From: Nelumbo lutea
Lineage: Eukaryota > Streptophyta > Magnoliopsida > Proteales > Nelumbonaceae
Direction: 5' to 3'
DNA length: 64,000 nucleotides
Assembly (NCBI GenBank): GCA_022828595.1
Contig: JAKGHH010000008.1
Coordinates: forward strand, 23,304,378 to 23,368,377
Part shown: piece by piece, positions 32,033-43,300 of the stretch
Numbering within the stretch: the first letter of the stretch is position 1
Layout of the letters: each line of letters opens with the position of its first letter
Position numbers and translations under genes: made by a program
Notes under the pieces: model-generated
What the model was told of the DNA's origin: nothing
The model's database searches: none
Seen by the model: the letters and a program-made list of their open reading frames with translations, nothing else

Positions 32033-32141
32033 GGCCCCATTTGGAAGGAGTATAAATATAAATATGTAGAGTGCAAAACCTTGTATTTTATATGTATTTA
32101 TACTATACATATTTGTATTTGTACTCCTTTCAAACCGAGCC
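32033..32141. mobile_element. Short palindromic MITE, copy 1 of a 4-copy family
   Basis: The ends are inverted: CATTTGGAAGGAGTATAAAT against ATTTGTACTCCTTTCAAACC. The interior is TAT-rich and self-complementary (TATTTATACTATACATATTTG). Related copies are at 32961, 33971 and 60308. Confidence 0.65.
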
Positions 32142-32960
32142 TTAATTTTCCAGTTTTTTACACCAAACATAGCTTCTAATTTTTCATGTGGATCCTATCT
32201 TGCAAAACAATAAGCTACTCCATGAAAAGCCCTCCCAAATAGACACTCGATAAATCAATATTTGGATGGACCATTCTTCACCATGGGTGACAAACTTGGC
32301 CATGATTACCTAGGATTAGCCTAGTCTACTTGCTTTTAGTATTGGACTCATGGGCTGAGCCTAGCCTAAGGTGCTAAGCTCAAATATGAGTTACTGGTAT
32401 GCCCCAGGGTTTTAGGTTTTGAAATTATTCAGTAATCTGAATTGGATAGTGGTAGAAAAATAACATCTCATTAGTTTAGTAAAATGATGGTTAATGCTTT
32501 CTTATAAATCAATGCCAGTCATAGGTTTTGCTAGTGGATAATTCAGAAAAGACTCTAATTCAATATGGGGTGTGATAAAAAAAAGTTCACATATTACCTC
32601 TTCACCTTCTACTCATAATAGAAATTTCAGCTTAAAAGCTCTAGTTGCATGTATGCCCAAAATAAATCCTTGAGTCTAGGCAATTCTAAAATTTTGAAAC
32701 ATTAGACAACTAATACATCTCAAACAATTAATGCAAAGAAACATGATATTATGCAACTCTTGTATGTCGTCTCCCTACAAACAATGTGGGATTCATGAGA
32801 AAAAAATTCAACTTTATTTTGTAGTGTCCCTTTTTCGTAAGTCCCAGCATATCTGCATGGAAGAGTAGCCAGGACTATTTCATGAGCAAAATTGTGGAGT
32901 GATCAGATCATGGGAGATTGAGGGAAAAATCACAAAGGAGCCAATTTTTATTCCTTCTCA

Positions 32961-33066
32961 GTTTGGGAAGAGTACAAATTCAAATATGTATAGTGCAAAC
33001 CTTGAATACTATATTCTAAACCTTAATTTTGTATTGTATATATTTATTTACACTCTTCCCAAACCG
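32961..33066. mobile_element. Short palindromic MITE, copy 2
   Basis: GTTTGGGAAGAGTACAAATT at the left and TTTACACTCTTCCCAAACCG at the right are inverted. Same family as 32033, 33971 and 60308. Confidence 0.65.
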
Positions 33067-33970
33067 TGTTTACAACCTCCGTATGCATACAGAATTGGGA
33101 TTTGGGTCCCATTCCTATATGCATCATGCCCAATATATTCGAGTTGGCTTAAAGTAGCTCAACTGAATGACTTATTGCTTTGTGTATGTGCCATAGACTC
33201 CATGTGCACCATGGCTTGGTCAAGCCTCTAAAGGTTTGGAGAGGACGGTGGGAGAAGAGTGTAGGAGAGAGAGAGAGAGAGAGAGAGAGTAAGGGTTATA
33301 GGTCGTGTCTGATATGGGAGGAGGGCTGTCCCTCCTTTTATAGAGGGGATCCTGATGCTATTAGGAGAAGATCCCAAAAGAGACAATTTCTTTGTTAGGA
33401 AATGGGATATTTATCCTCATGTCAGCTATCAAGCGAATTCCATTAAAGTTTGGCCACGTGTCTAGTGAGACTTTTCTAGGGATAGAGTTTCATTTTCCTA
33501 AGAATTCTTGCATAGCACGTATTGGCTACACCCCTTCATGGGTTTTCTTGCTTTCACATGTCGAGACTTTCAACCATCCGATGGGTTCAAATGTCTCTAT
33601 AAGTCATCTTTGGAGCACTTTGTCGCAACAAGCTGCAACTATACGGAGCACGAGTTGCTTGCAAAAAACATATTGTCGGCTTTTGCTTTATTCATCATTT
33701 ATCATTGCATGAACTACTATTTTATGCTCATTGTAGGATATTAGTGGCGTATTGGGTCCGTCATAGGCTTGCAATGTCATTTTATGCTCATCGCAAATCC
33801 TAGATGGTGTTTTATGCTCGTCTCAAGTTTGTAAGCCTTGTGCTATTATAGAGGTTCGTTGGTCATTTTGGTACTCTGGGCATTGTTCGTACTCTTGCTC
33901 TACGGTTTCAATTGTATATTTCATGAAGGTGAGCTACATGTAATTACACATTTACACTTTGTTTCATTAA
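33067..33970. other. Unassigned sequence between two MITE copies
   Basis: Apart from the GA run it shows three loose repeats of TTTTATGCTC(A/G)T near 33720, 33780 and 33811. Several 60-110-codon frames exist but none has a recognisable motif. Confidence 0.45.
33265..33289. repeat. (GA)n microsatellite
   Basis: About 12 GA units with no other structure around them. Confidence 0.9.
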
Positions 33971-34089
33971 GTTGGGGAAGAGTGCAAATACAAGGTTTAA
34001 AAATGCCATATACAAGTTTTTGCATCATACATATTTGTATGTTTTTCCCGAAAGCCTACATATTTGTATTTCACTCTTCTCAAATGGAC
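33971..34089. mobile_element. Short palindromic MITE, copy 3
   Basis: GTTGGGGAAGAGTGCAAATAC at the left faces GTATTTCACTCTTCTCAAATGG at the right. It is the most diverged copy of the family, with an inner CATATTTGTATG duplication. Confidence 0.55.
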
Positions 34090-34912
34090 CCTAGGAAACA
34101 ATATGGTTTTAGTGACTGTATGTATTTTTATTTTGAATTAAATTTATTAATCCTTTTTAGGCTAACCATAGAGATGACATGAATAACAAAATATAAGAAT
34201 ATAATAATATAATACAAAGAAGGTAGGTTTTTGGGGTGGCAAGAGCAAGGTTTAGCTAAACATTTTAGTTGTTTAGCAAGTTGTAGAACCAATGATAGGG
34301 TTCCATGCCAGTATTTAAAATATATAAGGCCTGCATTTATTTATAGTGGGCCCATGAATTTATTACTGGCGTGTAACCTCATCATTGGTTCCATAGTCCA
34401 CTGAACAGCTAAAGCGTTTAGGTAATCCGAATTCGAAAATAAGAGTAGAGATAGGAGAGAGAAGCTTTAGGAATGAAAAATGATTTTGGAAGGGAAGAGA
34501 GAAATTAAGGAGTTATAGGAATCAAAAGCAAATTAGGAGTGAGGTGGATTGTAGTGATTGTTAAGATGCTGAAAAAGGACAAAAGAAAAAAAATAACAAT
34601 ATAAAGAGAAAAAGGAGAGGGAAAAGAACATTATACTCTTATGTGTGGATTGATTTTACATTTTTTTTGAAAAAAAATATAAAAATCATAAAAAGATGCA
34701 TGTAATCATCTCTCATTGGATTTGGCCTTTGAAAAGCCTTTATCAATTTACTTAAATAAAGGAATAAAGAATGGATAGAGGAGCACAAGGAATATTTCAG
34801 TTTCAAAACAAGTTGCCACATGAAGATCCCTGGGTTATTTAGACCAACATTTGAACTATCGACTATACATATTGATTTTCAGGGTCACTGATATGTTAAA
34901 TATAATGATTTA
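34090..34912. other. AT-rich intergenic DNA, no gene seen
   Basis: Purine-rich runs at 34440-34640 and no coding region or inverted repeat of note. Confidence 0.5.
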
Positions 34913-35032
34913 GGCTGCATTTGGCATTCCTGACTTACCTCCTTTTTGCTGTTAAAAACTCAGTGTTTATAGGGACATTTTAACTGCAAAAAGGAGATAA
35001 GTCCTTAAAATAAGGAATGCCAAATGTAGCCC
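34913..35032. mobile_element. Tourist/Stowaway-size MITE, intact 120-bp palindrome
   Basis: GGCTGCATTTGGCATTCCT at the left is inverted at the right as AGGAATGCCAAATGTAGCC. The arms continue inward (CTTA(C)CTCCTTTTTGC against GCAAAAAGGAGATAAG), so nearly the whole element folds back. TA/TTA-type bases flank it. Copies: 44661-44781 and 50951-51274. Confidence 0.75.
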
Positions 35033-35717
35033 TAATCATTTAATCATTTAAGATAAATGGTCATATTCAAATGAGAAAACCCCTTCCCAGAAATAGCCCT
35101 GGTTCAAAGCCTGAAACCTTAAATCATTTACACCTTTGCGTATCATCTCTTTGAATCGCGCCATAAAGATTTTCTATACTGTAACTCGGGCCAATTTGAG
35201 ATGGGTCTAGATTGAGCATAGAGTGTAACAAATCCTAGCCCATGGGCCGGGAATAGAATCCTAGTTCAGCATTATGAACACAGAACTGAAACTTGGGCCT
35301 TCAGATCCACAGGACTTGACAACAAATTAATTAATGCCCTCCTTATCATACTCATCGAAAAGACCAATGAGAAGGTATTGAAAGAATGGGCAAAGGAGGC
35401 GTCAGACAGAATGAAGACATGCAATCCAAGGCCCATGCTGGTTCAGGTTGGAACTGAGAAAATCCGAATCAGGATTCAAGGATTCAGGACCACGCTTAGC
35501 CTAGGCTAGAGTTAGGCAAGCGGAGGTTCTGAGCTATGGGGTTGGCAAATTGGACTAAGAGCTTCCCACTTCCCACCCTTGTGATGAGTGATGAGCATGG
35601 AAAATGAATCCCAATGACATGTTCAGTTCAGTATAGCTCTGGCAATGGAGCTGGGGCAGGTTATACTTATATCCGATCAACTGGGTTGAGTTTGTCTTGT
35701 GATTGGGGAAGCTGAAT
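35033..35717. other. Intergenic DNA, no gene seen
   Basis: Mixed sequence without coding motifs or inverted repeats. Confidence 0.45.
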
Positions 35718-36040
35718 CATTTATCTGGCTCAGAATAGAAGCACATGATTGTACAGATTTAAAATTTGATCAACTTTCATTTTTCAAGTTTGCTTTACTT
35801 CCCACTTGCCCTGGTTTTCCTGATCAATTGGTTCTCCTTTTCTGTCTCATCTACTGGTCTGATCCAGTTTATGGACCACATTTATCTGGCTCAGAATAGA
35901 AGCACATGATTGGTACAGATTTAAAATTTGATCAACTTTCATTTTTCAAGTTTGCTTTACTTCCCACTTGCCCTGGTTTTCCTGATCAATTGGTTCTCCT
36001 CTTCTGTCTCATCTACTGGTCTGATCCAGTTTATGGACCA
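35718..36040. repeat. 161-bp tandem duplication
   Basis: Two nearly identical copies (35718-35878, 35879-36040) start CATTTATCTGGCTCAG and differ by a single inserted G and one or two substitutions. No gene was recognised in the unit. Confidence 0.92.
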
Positions 36041-36218
36041 CATTGTCCAAGGCTGGTTCCATGAATCCTGCCCAGGATCTGGACAACTTACTTCACAGTA
36101 AGACAGCTAATATATACCAACTGTCTCTTGGGTATGTTGTTCTTTCTTGTCACAAGAACATTTGGATGATGAGCAACGCTAATGTCGTTTCAGAACTCTG
36201 TTCATGGGCTCATTTGGA

Positions 36219-36442
36219 TGGTGTTTGGTATCGTAGCCATTGTTCAAGATTTCGAGGCAATGATTTCACGTGGGAAGTTGGGAGAAAAGTAATTTCTGCA
36301 CAATCTCCCAAGCTTTATTTATTTATTTATATTTTGTATTTATTCAGATCTCATTAGATGCTACATTGGAGAAAACACCCCTCCAAACAAGGGAAAGAAT
36401 TGCATCCACTTTTTACCTTAATCAGTACGATACCAAACACAT
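36219..36442. mobile_element. Possible MITE with 'GGTGTTTGGTATCGTA' ends
   Basis: GGTGTTTGGTATCGTA near 36220 is inverted near 36425 (TACGATACCAAACAC). About 16 bp of TIR and an AT-rich middle (TTTATTTATTTATA). No target duplication was fixed. Confidence 0.4.
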
Positions 36443-37709
36443 ACATAGTTATTACAACGAGATTTGGTAAAATACCAAACGCCTATTTGGTTGTCACAAT
36501 GAGACTTATCCACTCCATTTCTAGTCCCCAAACAGTCAAAACCAAGAATATTGGAATGGGCCATGTGGAGCCCATTGAAAATGGGCGGATTCATGTATGT
36601 TGGTAACTTTCCATGGCCTATGGGCTCTTAATGCAAGCTAAAGCACAAAATTCTGTCAACTCATGGTTATCTCTGCGAATGGACATGCCTCTCTTTTTGA
36701 CAACATCAACAACAACCAAATCAAGGGAGAGTTCAGAGAGCTCCAAGCTGAGGCTTACCATCTTAAATAACAGAGTGCATCTGCACCGTCCGGTTGGGAT
36801 CAGAAGTCCCCCACCCATTATAGCTCTAGCATATTACAGTTACAGAAGACGAATTGTCTAAAGGGTCAAGTGATGAGTTTGCTTATGGTTGGTAAAACCT
36901 GCCATCAATACATTTCACAGACTACAGATTATGATTATTGAATGCATCATAGATTAGAGACAAAAGCAGCCCATCTAAGATATGGGGCCCACAATCTATG
37001 CAATGATTCTCAGCAATAAAACCGCCTTTGCTCCAAACTTGGGGCTGTGTACTATTAATGGGCCGGATTGTTGTATATTTGGTCTGAATGAGAAAACCAA
37101 TCGAGCTTGCTTTATTATCAGTCAGACTAAGCATTCAACCATACACAGCAGATGTGTGGGCCGGGCTGGTCAGGTTGTTCAGTAAGTGATTGGTTTAGGT
37201 TTGGACTTGTTGAGAGGATGCACAACCCCAACCCCACCAAATGCAATGTGTCAAGTTATAACAATTCAAGCCACAAAACTCTGGCAGGATTCGATGGGTC
37301 AGTGTTAGATATCAAACAAAGTTACAGAACAGACCACCCAAGCCTTATATTTTATTTTAATTCTACAACAGTTGGAATGTGTGTTAATGGGCCTACTGTT
37401 TTTTTTTGGTTGTTTTAATGTTTTATCTTTTGTCTATTAGAATCTATTGGAATATAATTTTTGGTACACAGAAGAAATAATGCATAGACATTTCTATTGC
37501 AGTGGTGATGGAGCTTACTACATAGAAGAGTCCATGGGTATTAGCAAACTGGACCCAGAGTTGGGGTCCATCATTTGGGCCCAATTGTCAGGCCTACATT
37601 TATTCTTTCCAGTAAAGATTGAAGGAGTACTATTCAGGCCAACCAAATGGGCCTCCAGAGTCCACATACGGAAGGAGTATATGAACTTTGTGAGTCAATT
37701 TGTATCCAT
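36443..37709. other. Intergenic DNA, no gene seen
   Basis: Several short open frames (for example 36613-36861, 37447-37752) have no family motif, splice context or codon pattern that would support a gene. Confidence 0.45.
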
Positions 37710-37849
37710 CTTAGTGCCCGTTTGGGAGGGCTTTCATGCAATGCTTTGTTAGGTAGGTCTCACATGAAAAGCCATGAAGCTATGTTTGGTGAAAAACCTG
37801 GAAAGTCCCAAAATACTTGCATTGAAACCCTCCCAAACGGGCCCTTAAA
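37710..37849. mobile_element. Tourist-like MITE with TTA target duplication
   Basis: GTGCCCGTTTGGGAGGGCTT at the left faces CCCTCCCAAACGGGCCC at the right, each next to TTA (left 37710-37712, right after GGGCCC). The inner TGCAATGC words are also mirrored (CATGCAA, TTGCATTG). A 3-bp TTA duplication is typical of PIF/Tourist elements. Confidence 0.7.
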
Positions 37850-38262
37850 TATTGAAGGCTTAAATTTCCTGTATTCAGAGATTTTGATTTTTTATTCTAG
37901 CTAGTTGACAATTACCCATAAGGTTCTAATCATTCAGTTGTGAAGGTCTAGAACCTCTGTCATGGCTAGATCCAAGCCTAACGCAAGTAGCAGGGGACAG
38001 GGGTCCCGGTGTACTGACCGGACGGCAACCGGTCAACACCCCTAGTTGTGGAGTTGTGGTGAGCGGTGACTGTTCTGGAAACTATGGGTTGCTGGACAGG
38101 TCAGATATTGCCACCCCTAGTTTTGGTGGCATGAGGACATATCATCATTTGTCTTGTGGCATTAAGATATTGTCTAGTTTAGCAAAGTACACATCTGATT
38201 AATATGTGTCAAGCAGTACTAGGTTGCATTTTCTATCATTGTCTCTTAATTATAGACTAAGT

Positions 38263-38481
38263 AAGGTTCGTTTGGTTAAGCTTTTGCTTTTTGAGCTTTG
38301 CACTGTGGTAAACAAAATTGAGTTAAGAATTGTTTTGTGCATTTGATAAGACTAGTTTTTTAAAAACATTATTATCTAAAGTCAAAACACTTTTGAACCC
38401 CAAAGCACAATGTGTAAAATTGGGGCTTTGTGCATTTGGGCTTTAAAAGCACAAACACTGAAGCTTATTCAAACGCAACCT
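38263..38481. mobile_element. MITE with 'AGGTTCGTTTGG' type ends
   Basis: AGGTTCGTTTGGTTAAGCTT at the left is inverted at the right as AAGCTTATTCAAACGCAACCT, and the interior holds paired words (GAGCTTTGCAC, GGGGCTTTGTGC). About 219 bp. Superfamily not assigned. Confidence 0.55.
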
Positions 38482-38766
38482 AGATTGGTTTAGTAGCTAT
38501 ACATTCTAGAATTACATTATTTGACTAATTTATGAAGGGACCTTTTTAGAATAATTAGGTTTTCCTTGGTCAGGCCTGAACTTGGTAGAGTGGTAGCAAT
38601 CACCAGCAATATCTTATTATCTAAAAGAAAGATGATAGTACACTTAATTTAATAAAATACATGTAAATAATTGTTTAATACTTTGCTAAATTACTTATTT
38701 AAAGATTTAATCACATGATATAAACCAAAACACAAGGATTAGAAATTTCGTTTTGTTTTGTCCTAG

Positions 38767-38924
38767 GTCCAATTGTTGGATGATCTGACAAAGAATTTCA
38801 AAATCATTAAGGGGTATATAAAAGAAAAAAAACTTGTTGTTAATAGTTTAAAGCCAGTGGATGGACTGCAGGATGAATTGAACTGCGTGGATTTGGAACT
38901 AGGAATTTTGAAATCCTCAGCAAG
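38767..38924 (+). pseudogene. Orphan exon-like coding fragment (53 codons)
   Basis: A 158-bp stretch is open in one frame, starts after a good acceptor (TTTTGTTTTGTCCTAG) and ends at a good donor (AG then GTAATTC). It reads VQLLDDLTKNFKIIKGYIKE..., lysine/leucine-rich with a coiled-coil look. No partner exon was found on either side within about 1.5 kb. It could be a stray exon of a broken gene or a captured fragment; the family is not recognised. Confidence 0.35.
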
Positions 38925-39313
38925 GTAATTCACTAATTCTGTATCCGGTTGATAAGAAAAAAATTGAAAACAACCCGAATCTATCTCTCTCTCTCACCAG
39001 GAATAACATTTTTGTTTGTCTGTCTCACTAGTAATTGGAGATGTATAAATAGTGTCGAAGCTGTTGATAAATGGTTTATGAGATTTCACGGTTGGCTAAT
39101 GCCTATGCTACTTTCTAGTGGTAGGTATAGAGTGTTGGGGGTTTTATGAGAGCACGGGCTCTTAAGTTTTTCAGTGATTCAGTGATCACTTGCGACAAAA
39201 ACAAACTGACGCAGGTATGATTCATCCATGCCAAGTCAGTCTAATAATGAGGGACACTCATGTGCAAGGCTTCAAGCAGATACCCTCCCCAATGCCATGC
39301 ATTTGAAATTCTT

Positions 39314-39640
39314 TAGAGAGAGAGAGAGAGAGAGAGTGGCCAGTTGGCCTGGAAAGAGAGCCAAACGCATGAAATTGTTCTTAAGCAGATATGACTGAAC
39401 CAGCCAGCCCAATTGGGTTTATAATTTTGAAATGACTCCCACATCAGAGAAGTCCAGAAAGTTAAAAAATTTTGAATTCATTGTGTGTATGAGAGAGAGA
39501 GAGAGAGAGAGTTGACATGGAAAGACAGAGACCCGAATAATTGTTCTTAATGGAACCATTAATGCTTAAGCTTGAGCAAACCAGCCAGTCCAATTGGGTT
39601 TGCAATTTTGAAATAATGATTTCTTCCCTTCCTCTGGAGC
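39314..39640. repeat. Diverged ~175-bp tandem duplication with GA microsatellites
   Basis: (GA)n at 39315-39336 and 39491-39511 each lead into related sequence (shared TTGTTCTTAA, ACCAGCCAG, CCAATTGGGTTT, AATTTTGAAAT). The copies are clearly diverged. Confidence 0.7.
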
Positions 39641-40218
39641 TAGACCCCATGAAATAATGAAATAATGAGGCCCCCATGCATCCCACACTCTTCTCTCTAC
39701 TTCTACCCCCCAATCAGTAGTTCAAAACCATGTGCTAAGCTGGATGATTGGCATTGGACATTGGTTACCTTTGCCTGAACCCTGCTGGGGCATTCTGGTG
39801 TTCTTTTCTGCTTAATTGGATTCCACCATGAAAATGGAGATCTGGAGGCAAATATTCTATACGTACTTTCTTGTCTGTTCTTTTCTCAGCTATTTTGAAA
39901 TCCTGAGCCTGAGGAGATGTATTTACTCCAACCACAGAAAGAAAAATAAAGACTTGCATTCAATGATTCAAATTTCAAACCAAGGTAAACCAACAAGCAC
40001 ATGTACAGAGACAGAATTTTAAAGCTGAAAGTAATTTCTGCAAAGCAAGTACAAACAAATACACACTAGAAACAAATCACGAAAGCAACCACATACACAC
40101 AAAAAAAACAAGGGAGTGATGATTAATACAAGGATTCCATTCTTTTACCTAATTTTGATTAACAACAAAATGACAACATTGATTAATCCTAAACTCCCTC
40201 CCCCTCCACTCTGCTTCT
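39641..40218. other. 3' flank of the CIPK gene
   Basis: Downstream of the kinase stop codon; probably includes its 3' UTR (near 40218-40050, AT- and CA-rich). A clear polyadenylation signal could not be singled out. Confidence 0.4.
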
Positions 40219-41526
40219 TCAAGCAGGCGTCGGATTCTCCGCCGGCGATGTCCAGACAATGTCCTTAAGCGCCGGCCGGAGCTCTTTACTACAGAACCGA
40301 TTGTACTCCAGAGTATCTCCTCCGTCTTTCTTCACCTCCACCACCAGGAACGATGGCGTTATAGCGAAGATTTCCGCTGCAATCGCTAGCTTCCCTTTCC
40401 TCCCCGTCTCTTGTCCCTGCAACTTCACTCTAGACTCGCTCTTCTTAACGTTGAATTTCTTCGCTTTCGCCACCTCCTCCAGTCTTGAGATCACGCTGCT
40501 AGCAGGTTTGGTCGTCGCGAATCTCAATTCCTCCTTTTCTTCCCTCCTTTTCTCCTCGAACAACGGCGACAGATCGAAGCCTTCCGACAAGGATATTATG
40601 TGGAAAGCGTTGAGCGTCTCCGTTCGTTTCTCCTTGGCGCCATTTTCCTCTCGGTCGAAACTCTCGAATTCCATCTCTTCCTTCGTTCTTATCGCCGTCG
40701 GCAACGATTTCTTGAACCAGGACGTCTCCATGATTTTAGCTATGGTGATGCGAGTGTTGGGGTTTGGGTCCAGTAGCTTCGTAACGAGACGGCGAGCTTC
40801 GGAGGAGAACCACGGCGGACACTTGAAATCTCCCCGGTAAATCTTCTTATACATGGCGATTATGTTGTCGTCCTGGAATGGCAAGAAACCTGCAAGAAGA
40901 ACATAGAGAATGACGCCGCATGACCAGATATCCGCTTTCGCTCCATCGTATCCCTTCTTTCCGATCACCTCCGGCGCCACGTACGCAGGAGTTCCGCACG
41001 TCGTATGCAACAGGCCATCCTGTTTCAAGTGCTCGGCGAACGCACTGAGCCCGAAATCTGTAACCTTCAAATTCCCTTCGTCGTCGAGGAGGAGATTTTC
41101 GGGCTTCAGATCCCGGTGGTAAACGCCGCGGCTGTGGCAGAAATCGACGGCGGAGATGAGCTGTTGGAAGTAAGCACGAGCGACGTCCTCCTTCAATCGA
41201 CCCTTGGCGACCTTGGAGAAAAGCTCACCGCCTCGAACGAGCTCCATGGCGAAGTAGATCTTCGACTTGCTTGCCATGACTTCGTGAAGCTCGACGATGT
41301 TGGGATGCTTCACCATCTTCATCACCGCAATCTCGCGCTTCACCTGTTCCATCATTCCAACCTTGATCACCTTTTCCTTCCCAACAACCTTCATCGCCAC
41401 GCTTTTCCCGGTCTGCAAATTTCTGGCATGGTAGACCTTGGCGAAGGTTCCATGGCCCAGCAATCGACCCAACTCGTACTTCCCATGAAGCACCGAGCTT
41501 TGGTCTCCTCTGTTCTTTTCCGCCAT
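40219..41526 (-). CDS. CIPK6: CBL-interacting protein kinase, CIPK6-like (intronless, complete)
   Basis: A 435-residue Ser/Thr kinase of the SnRK3/CIPK family, which is activated by calcium-bound CBL proteins and acts on membrane channels and transporters. Order: glycine loop GHGTFAKV (24-31), ATP-binding Lys46 (VAMK), catalytic loop HRDLKPEN (137-144), DFG Asp157, activation loop with HTTCGTP (174-180) and APE (184-186). The CBL-binding NAF motif (NAF at 306-308 in [19 protein letters not shown]) follows, then a PP2C-interaction segment (about 335-358) and a conserved C-terminal tail ([19 protein letters not shown]). All catalytic residues are present and length is normal. No intron interrupts it, as in the intron-poor CIPK clade. 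The overall wording of the kinase domain and the NAF region is closest to Arabidopsis CIPK6 from memory; CIPK6 is known to act with CBL4 on the AKT2 channel. The ATG at 41526 is the first Met of the frame. Confidence 0.95.
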   Translation of the reverse strand: MAEKNRGDQSSVLHGKYELGRLLGHGTFAKVYHARNLQTGKSVAMKVVGKEKVIKVGMMEQVKREIAVMKMVKHPNIVELHEVMASKSKIYFAMELVRGGELFSKVAKGRLKEDVARAYFQQLISAVDFCHSRGVYHRDLKPENLLLDDEGNLKVTDFGLSAFAEHLKQDGLLHTTCGTPAYVAPEVIGKKGYDGAKADIWSCGVILYVLLAGFLPFQDDNIIAMYKKIYRGDFKCPPWFSSEARRLVTKLLDPNPNTRITIAKIMETSWFKKSLPTAIRTKEEMEFESFDREENGAKEKRTETLNAFHIISLSEGFDLSPLFEEKRREEKEELRFATTKPASSVISRLEEVAKAKKFNVKKSESRVKLQGQETGRKGKLAIAAEIFAITPSFLVVEVKKDGGDTLEYNRFCSKELRPALKDIVWTSPAENPTPA

Positions 41527-41890
41527 TGAAATGATTCGAAATTCTATACAGAAAAAAAAAGACGAAAAAAGTTTCTCTTTTTGGATCTAATTAATCGCCG
41601 GAGAATATGAAGAGCAGGAGGCGGAGGAGGGGGAGGCCGGAGGTAGAAAACTACCCGTCTTCGACGTGTTTACGGTGGCAATTCCTGCCTCCGATGATCT
41701 TCTTGGCCGGACCTCCCAAATCAGGATAGTAAGTCGGAGCTCCTCCCATCTTTCTGCATTCCCCGTGAAACCGGAACTGAGATAACAAGACAAAAAACAG
41801 GCCGGAACGAATGTGGCCGATCTGATTTCCTGTCTCTCTGTTTCTGAGGCTAGGGCTGGGTGCCACGCTTCTCCTCTTATACTGATTTCT
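41527..41890 (-). promoter_or_regulatory. CIPK 5' leader and core promoter
   Basis: On the minus strand a TATA-like AGTATAAGAGG lies at about 41883-41873, so transcription should start near 41845 and the leader would be about 300 nt. The leader has a short uORF. Upstream of 41890 the DNA becomes AT-richer. Confidence 0.45.
41651..41749 (-). CDS. Candidate uORF (32 aa) in the CIPK 5' leader
   Basis: ATG at 41749, stop at 41653-41651, product MGGAPTYYPDLGGPAKKIIG then GRNCHRKHVEDG. It ends 124 nt upstream of the kinase ATG and is out of reach of it, so it would act as a translational brake if in the mRNA. A possible splice donor (CAC|CGTAAAC type) occurs inside it, so it might instead be part of a separate exon. 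The first 18 residues look constrained (GAPTYYPDLG) but I do not recognise a family. Confidence 0.35.
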   Translation of the reverse strand: MGGAPTYYPDLGGPAKKIIGGRNCHRKHVEDG

Positions 41891-43300
41891 CATCCCTACG
41901 ATTACTATTTTGCCCTTGGGAATTCCATTTTTTGTTACGGTTGCATTTAGTACACATGGTTGGTGAATTGGGGCTCGTAATTAAACGTTAAGGGTGGGTT
42001 CGTAATTAACGGGAAGAAGTTGGGGCTTTCTGTAAACCGAGAAAGACAACAGTGACTGAATTATCAACTAGAACGACGTCGCCGACTCGCCGGTCGACAC
42101 AGATGGACTAATTTATTATTACTATTTTTTTTTTATTGATGCACGTTTTCATATTATTTTTGGCCACCACCAGGGAAGATTGTAGACCGAAATTACCGTC
42201 TGTCGTCATCCAACCTACCAATCAGAGACAATCGAGCTGGTCTGTGTGTTTGATGGGGAAGATGATCCATGGATTGGAACTAAGTGAAGTCTGGAGATGG
42301 GTGGGGTCCAGTGACGTACATGTTCATGCATCAGAACTAGAAGAGGGTAGTGGATGATAGACCGTAAGACGGGTCCAGTTTCGTTGTCCGTTCGTCTGTC
42401 ATAAATCATAATAACCCGCCAAAGAAGACCGAAGGCGTCTCACTTTCTCAGAGGTGTAATTTGGCTGTTTTTGCCTTTCTGCCTCTCAGAGGATTCCACG
42501 ACCACGAGTCGAGCGAGTCAGCGAGTCAGTGACCATCTGATCCATCTCTGTCTCTCTCTCTCTCTCTCCATAATTCATGTCCTTTGCTTCTCTCGCCTCG
42601 GTGCTCTGCAGATTCCCTTATCATGCAAACTTACAAAGCATGCAACATGGTTGGACGTCTTAACTCCCATACACCCCACATGCAATAACACCTGAAACAT
42701 TGATCTCGAATCTTCGTCCGACGCCCTCATTCAGATCTAGTGGGCCACCACGATTATATGTATCCGAGCAATCACGGCCGTCAATGCATCGTGTACACGT
42801 CCATCAGATATCATGTGGTTAATAGGTGGGTCCATTTATTGAACGGTTTGGATGGGTGAGTGAAATATTTCAATGGGGTGATGCAACAGAACCCTGCCAA
42901 GTGACAAACCTATGTTTCTCTCCTGCTCCCCCAGAAAGTCGAAAGGCCACAAAACCAGTCATGGCATTTGCTGACAGTTACCGTATTTTCTACGGATAAG
43001 TGATAACCCATTTTCATCCTGTTCCTGATTTTATTGACACGTCAGTTAAATGGCAAAAAAGAGGAAAAGTTAAAATTACTACAGTGATATTTCTGTGTGT
43101 CATCATATCATACTTGGTATAGTGAATCTCATGGATTTTTATTAGGTTGATTTGGAAAATCTATATAATACCACAAAGACATGGTATCGAAGCGCTTTAG
43201 TGGATCAAAATACCCTTAAACTATCGGAGACACCTCAGCTGCAAACTTTGTGGGACCTAGTGAAATTTCATGGCCAAGCCCAATAAGTGAGTTTTGTGGT
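41891..43300. other. Upstream flank of the CIPK gene
   Basis: Contains a poly(T) near 42126, a CT microsatellite at about 42547-42567 and many CGA/GAC-rich words at 42480-42530. No gene, inverted-repeat element or RNA was recognised. Confidence 0.45.

Noticed and set aside
33180..33400. Frame with repeated ERERERES
   Set aside because: Translation of the (GA)n microsatellite.
36043..37904. Run of 60-105-codon plus-strand frames suggesting a gene
   Set aside because: No shared family motif, no consistent splice sites, and the stretch includes MITEs.
40259..41529. Two long plus-strand open frames (193 and 174 codons) antisense to the kinase
   Set aside because: They mirror the GC-rich kinase coding sequence and show no family motif. 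The minus strand carries a complete CIPK.
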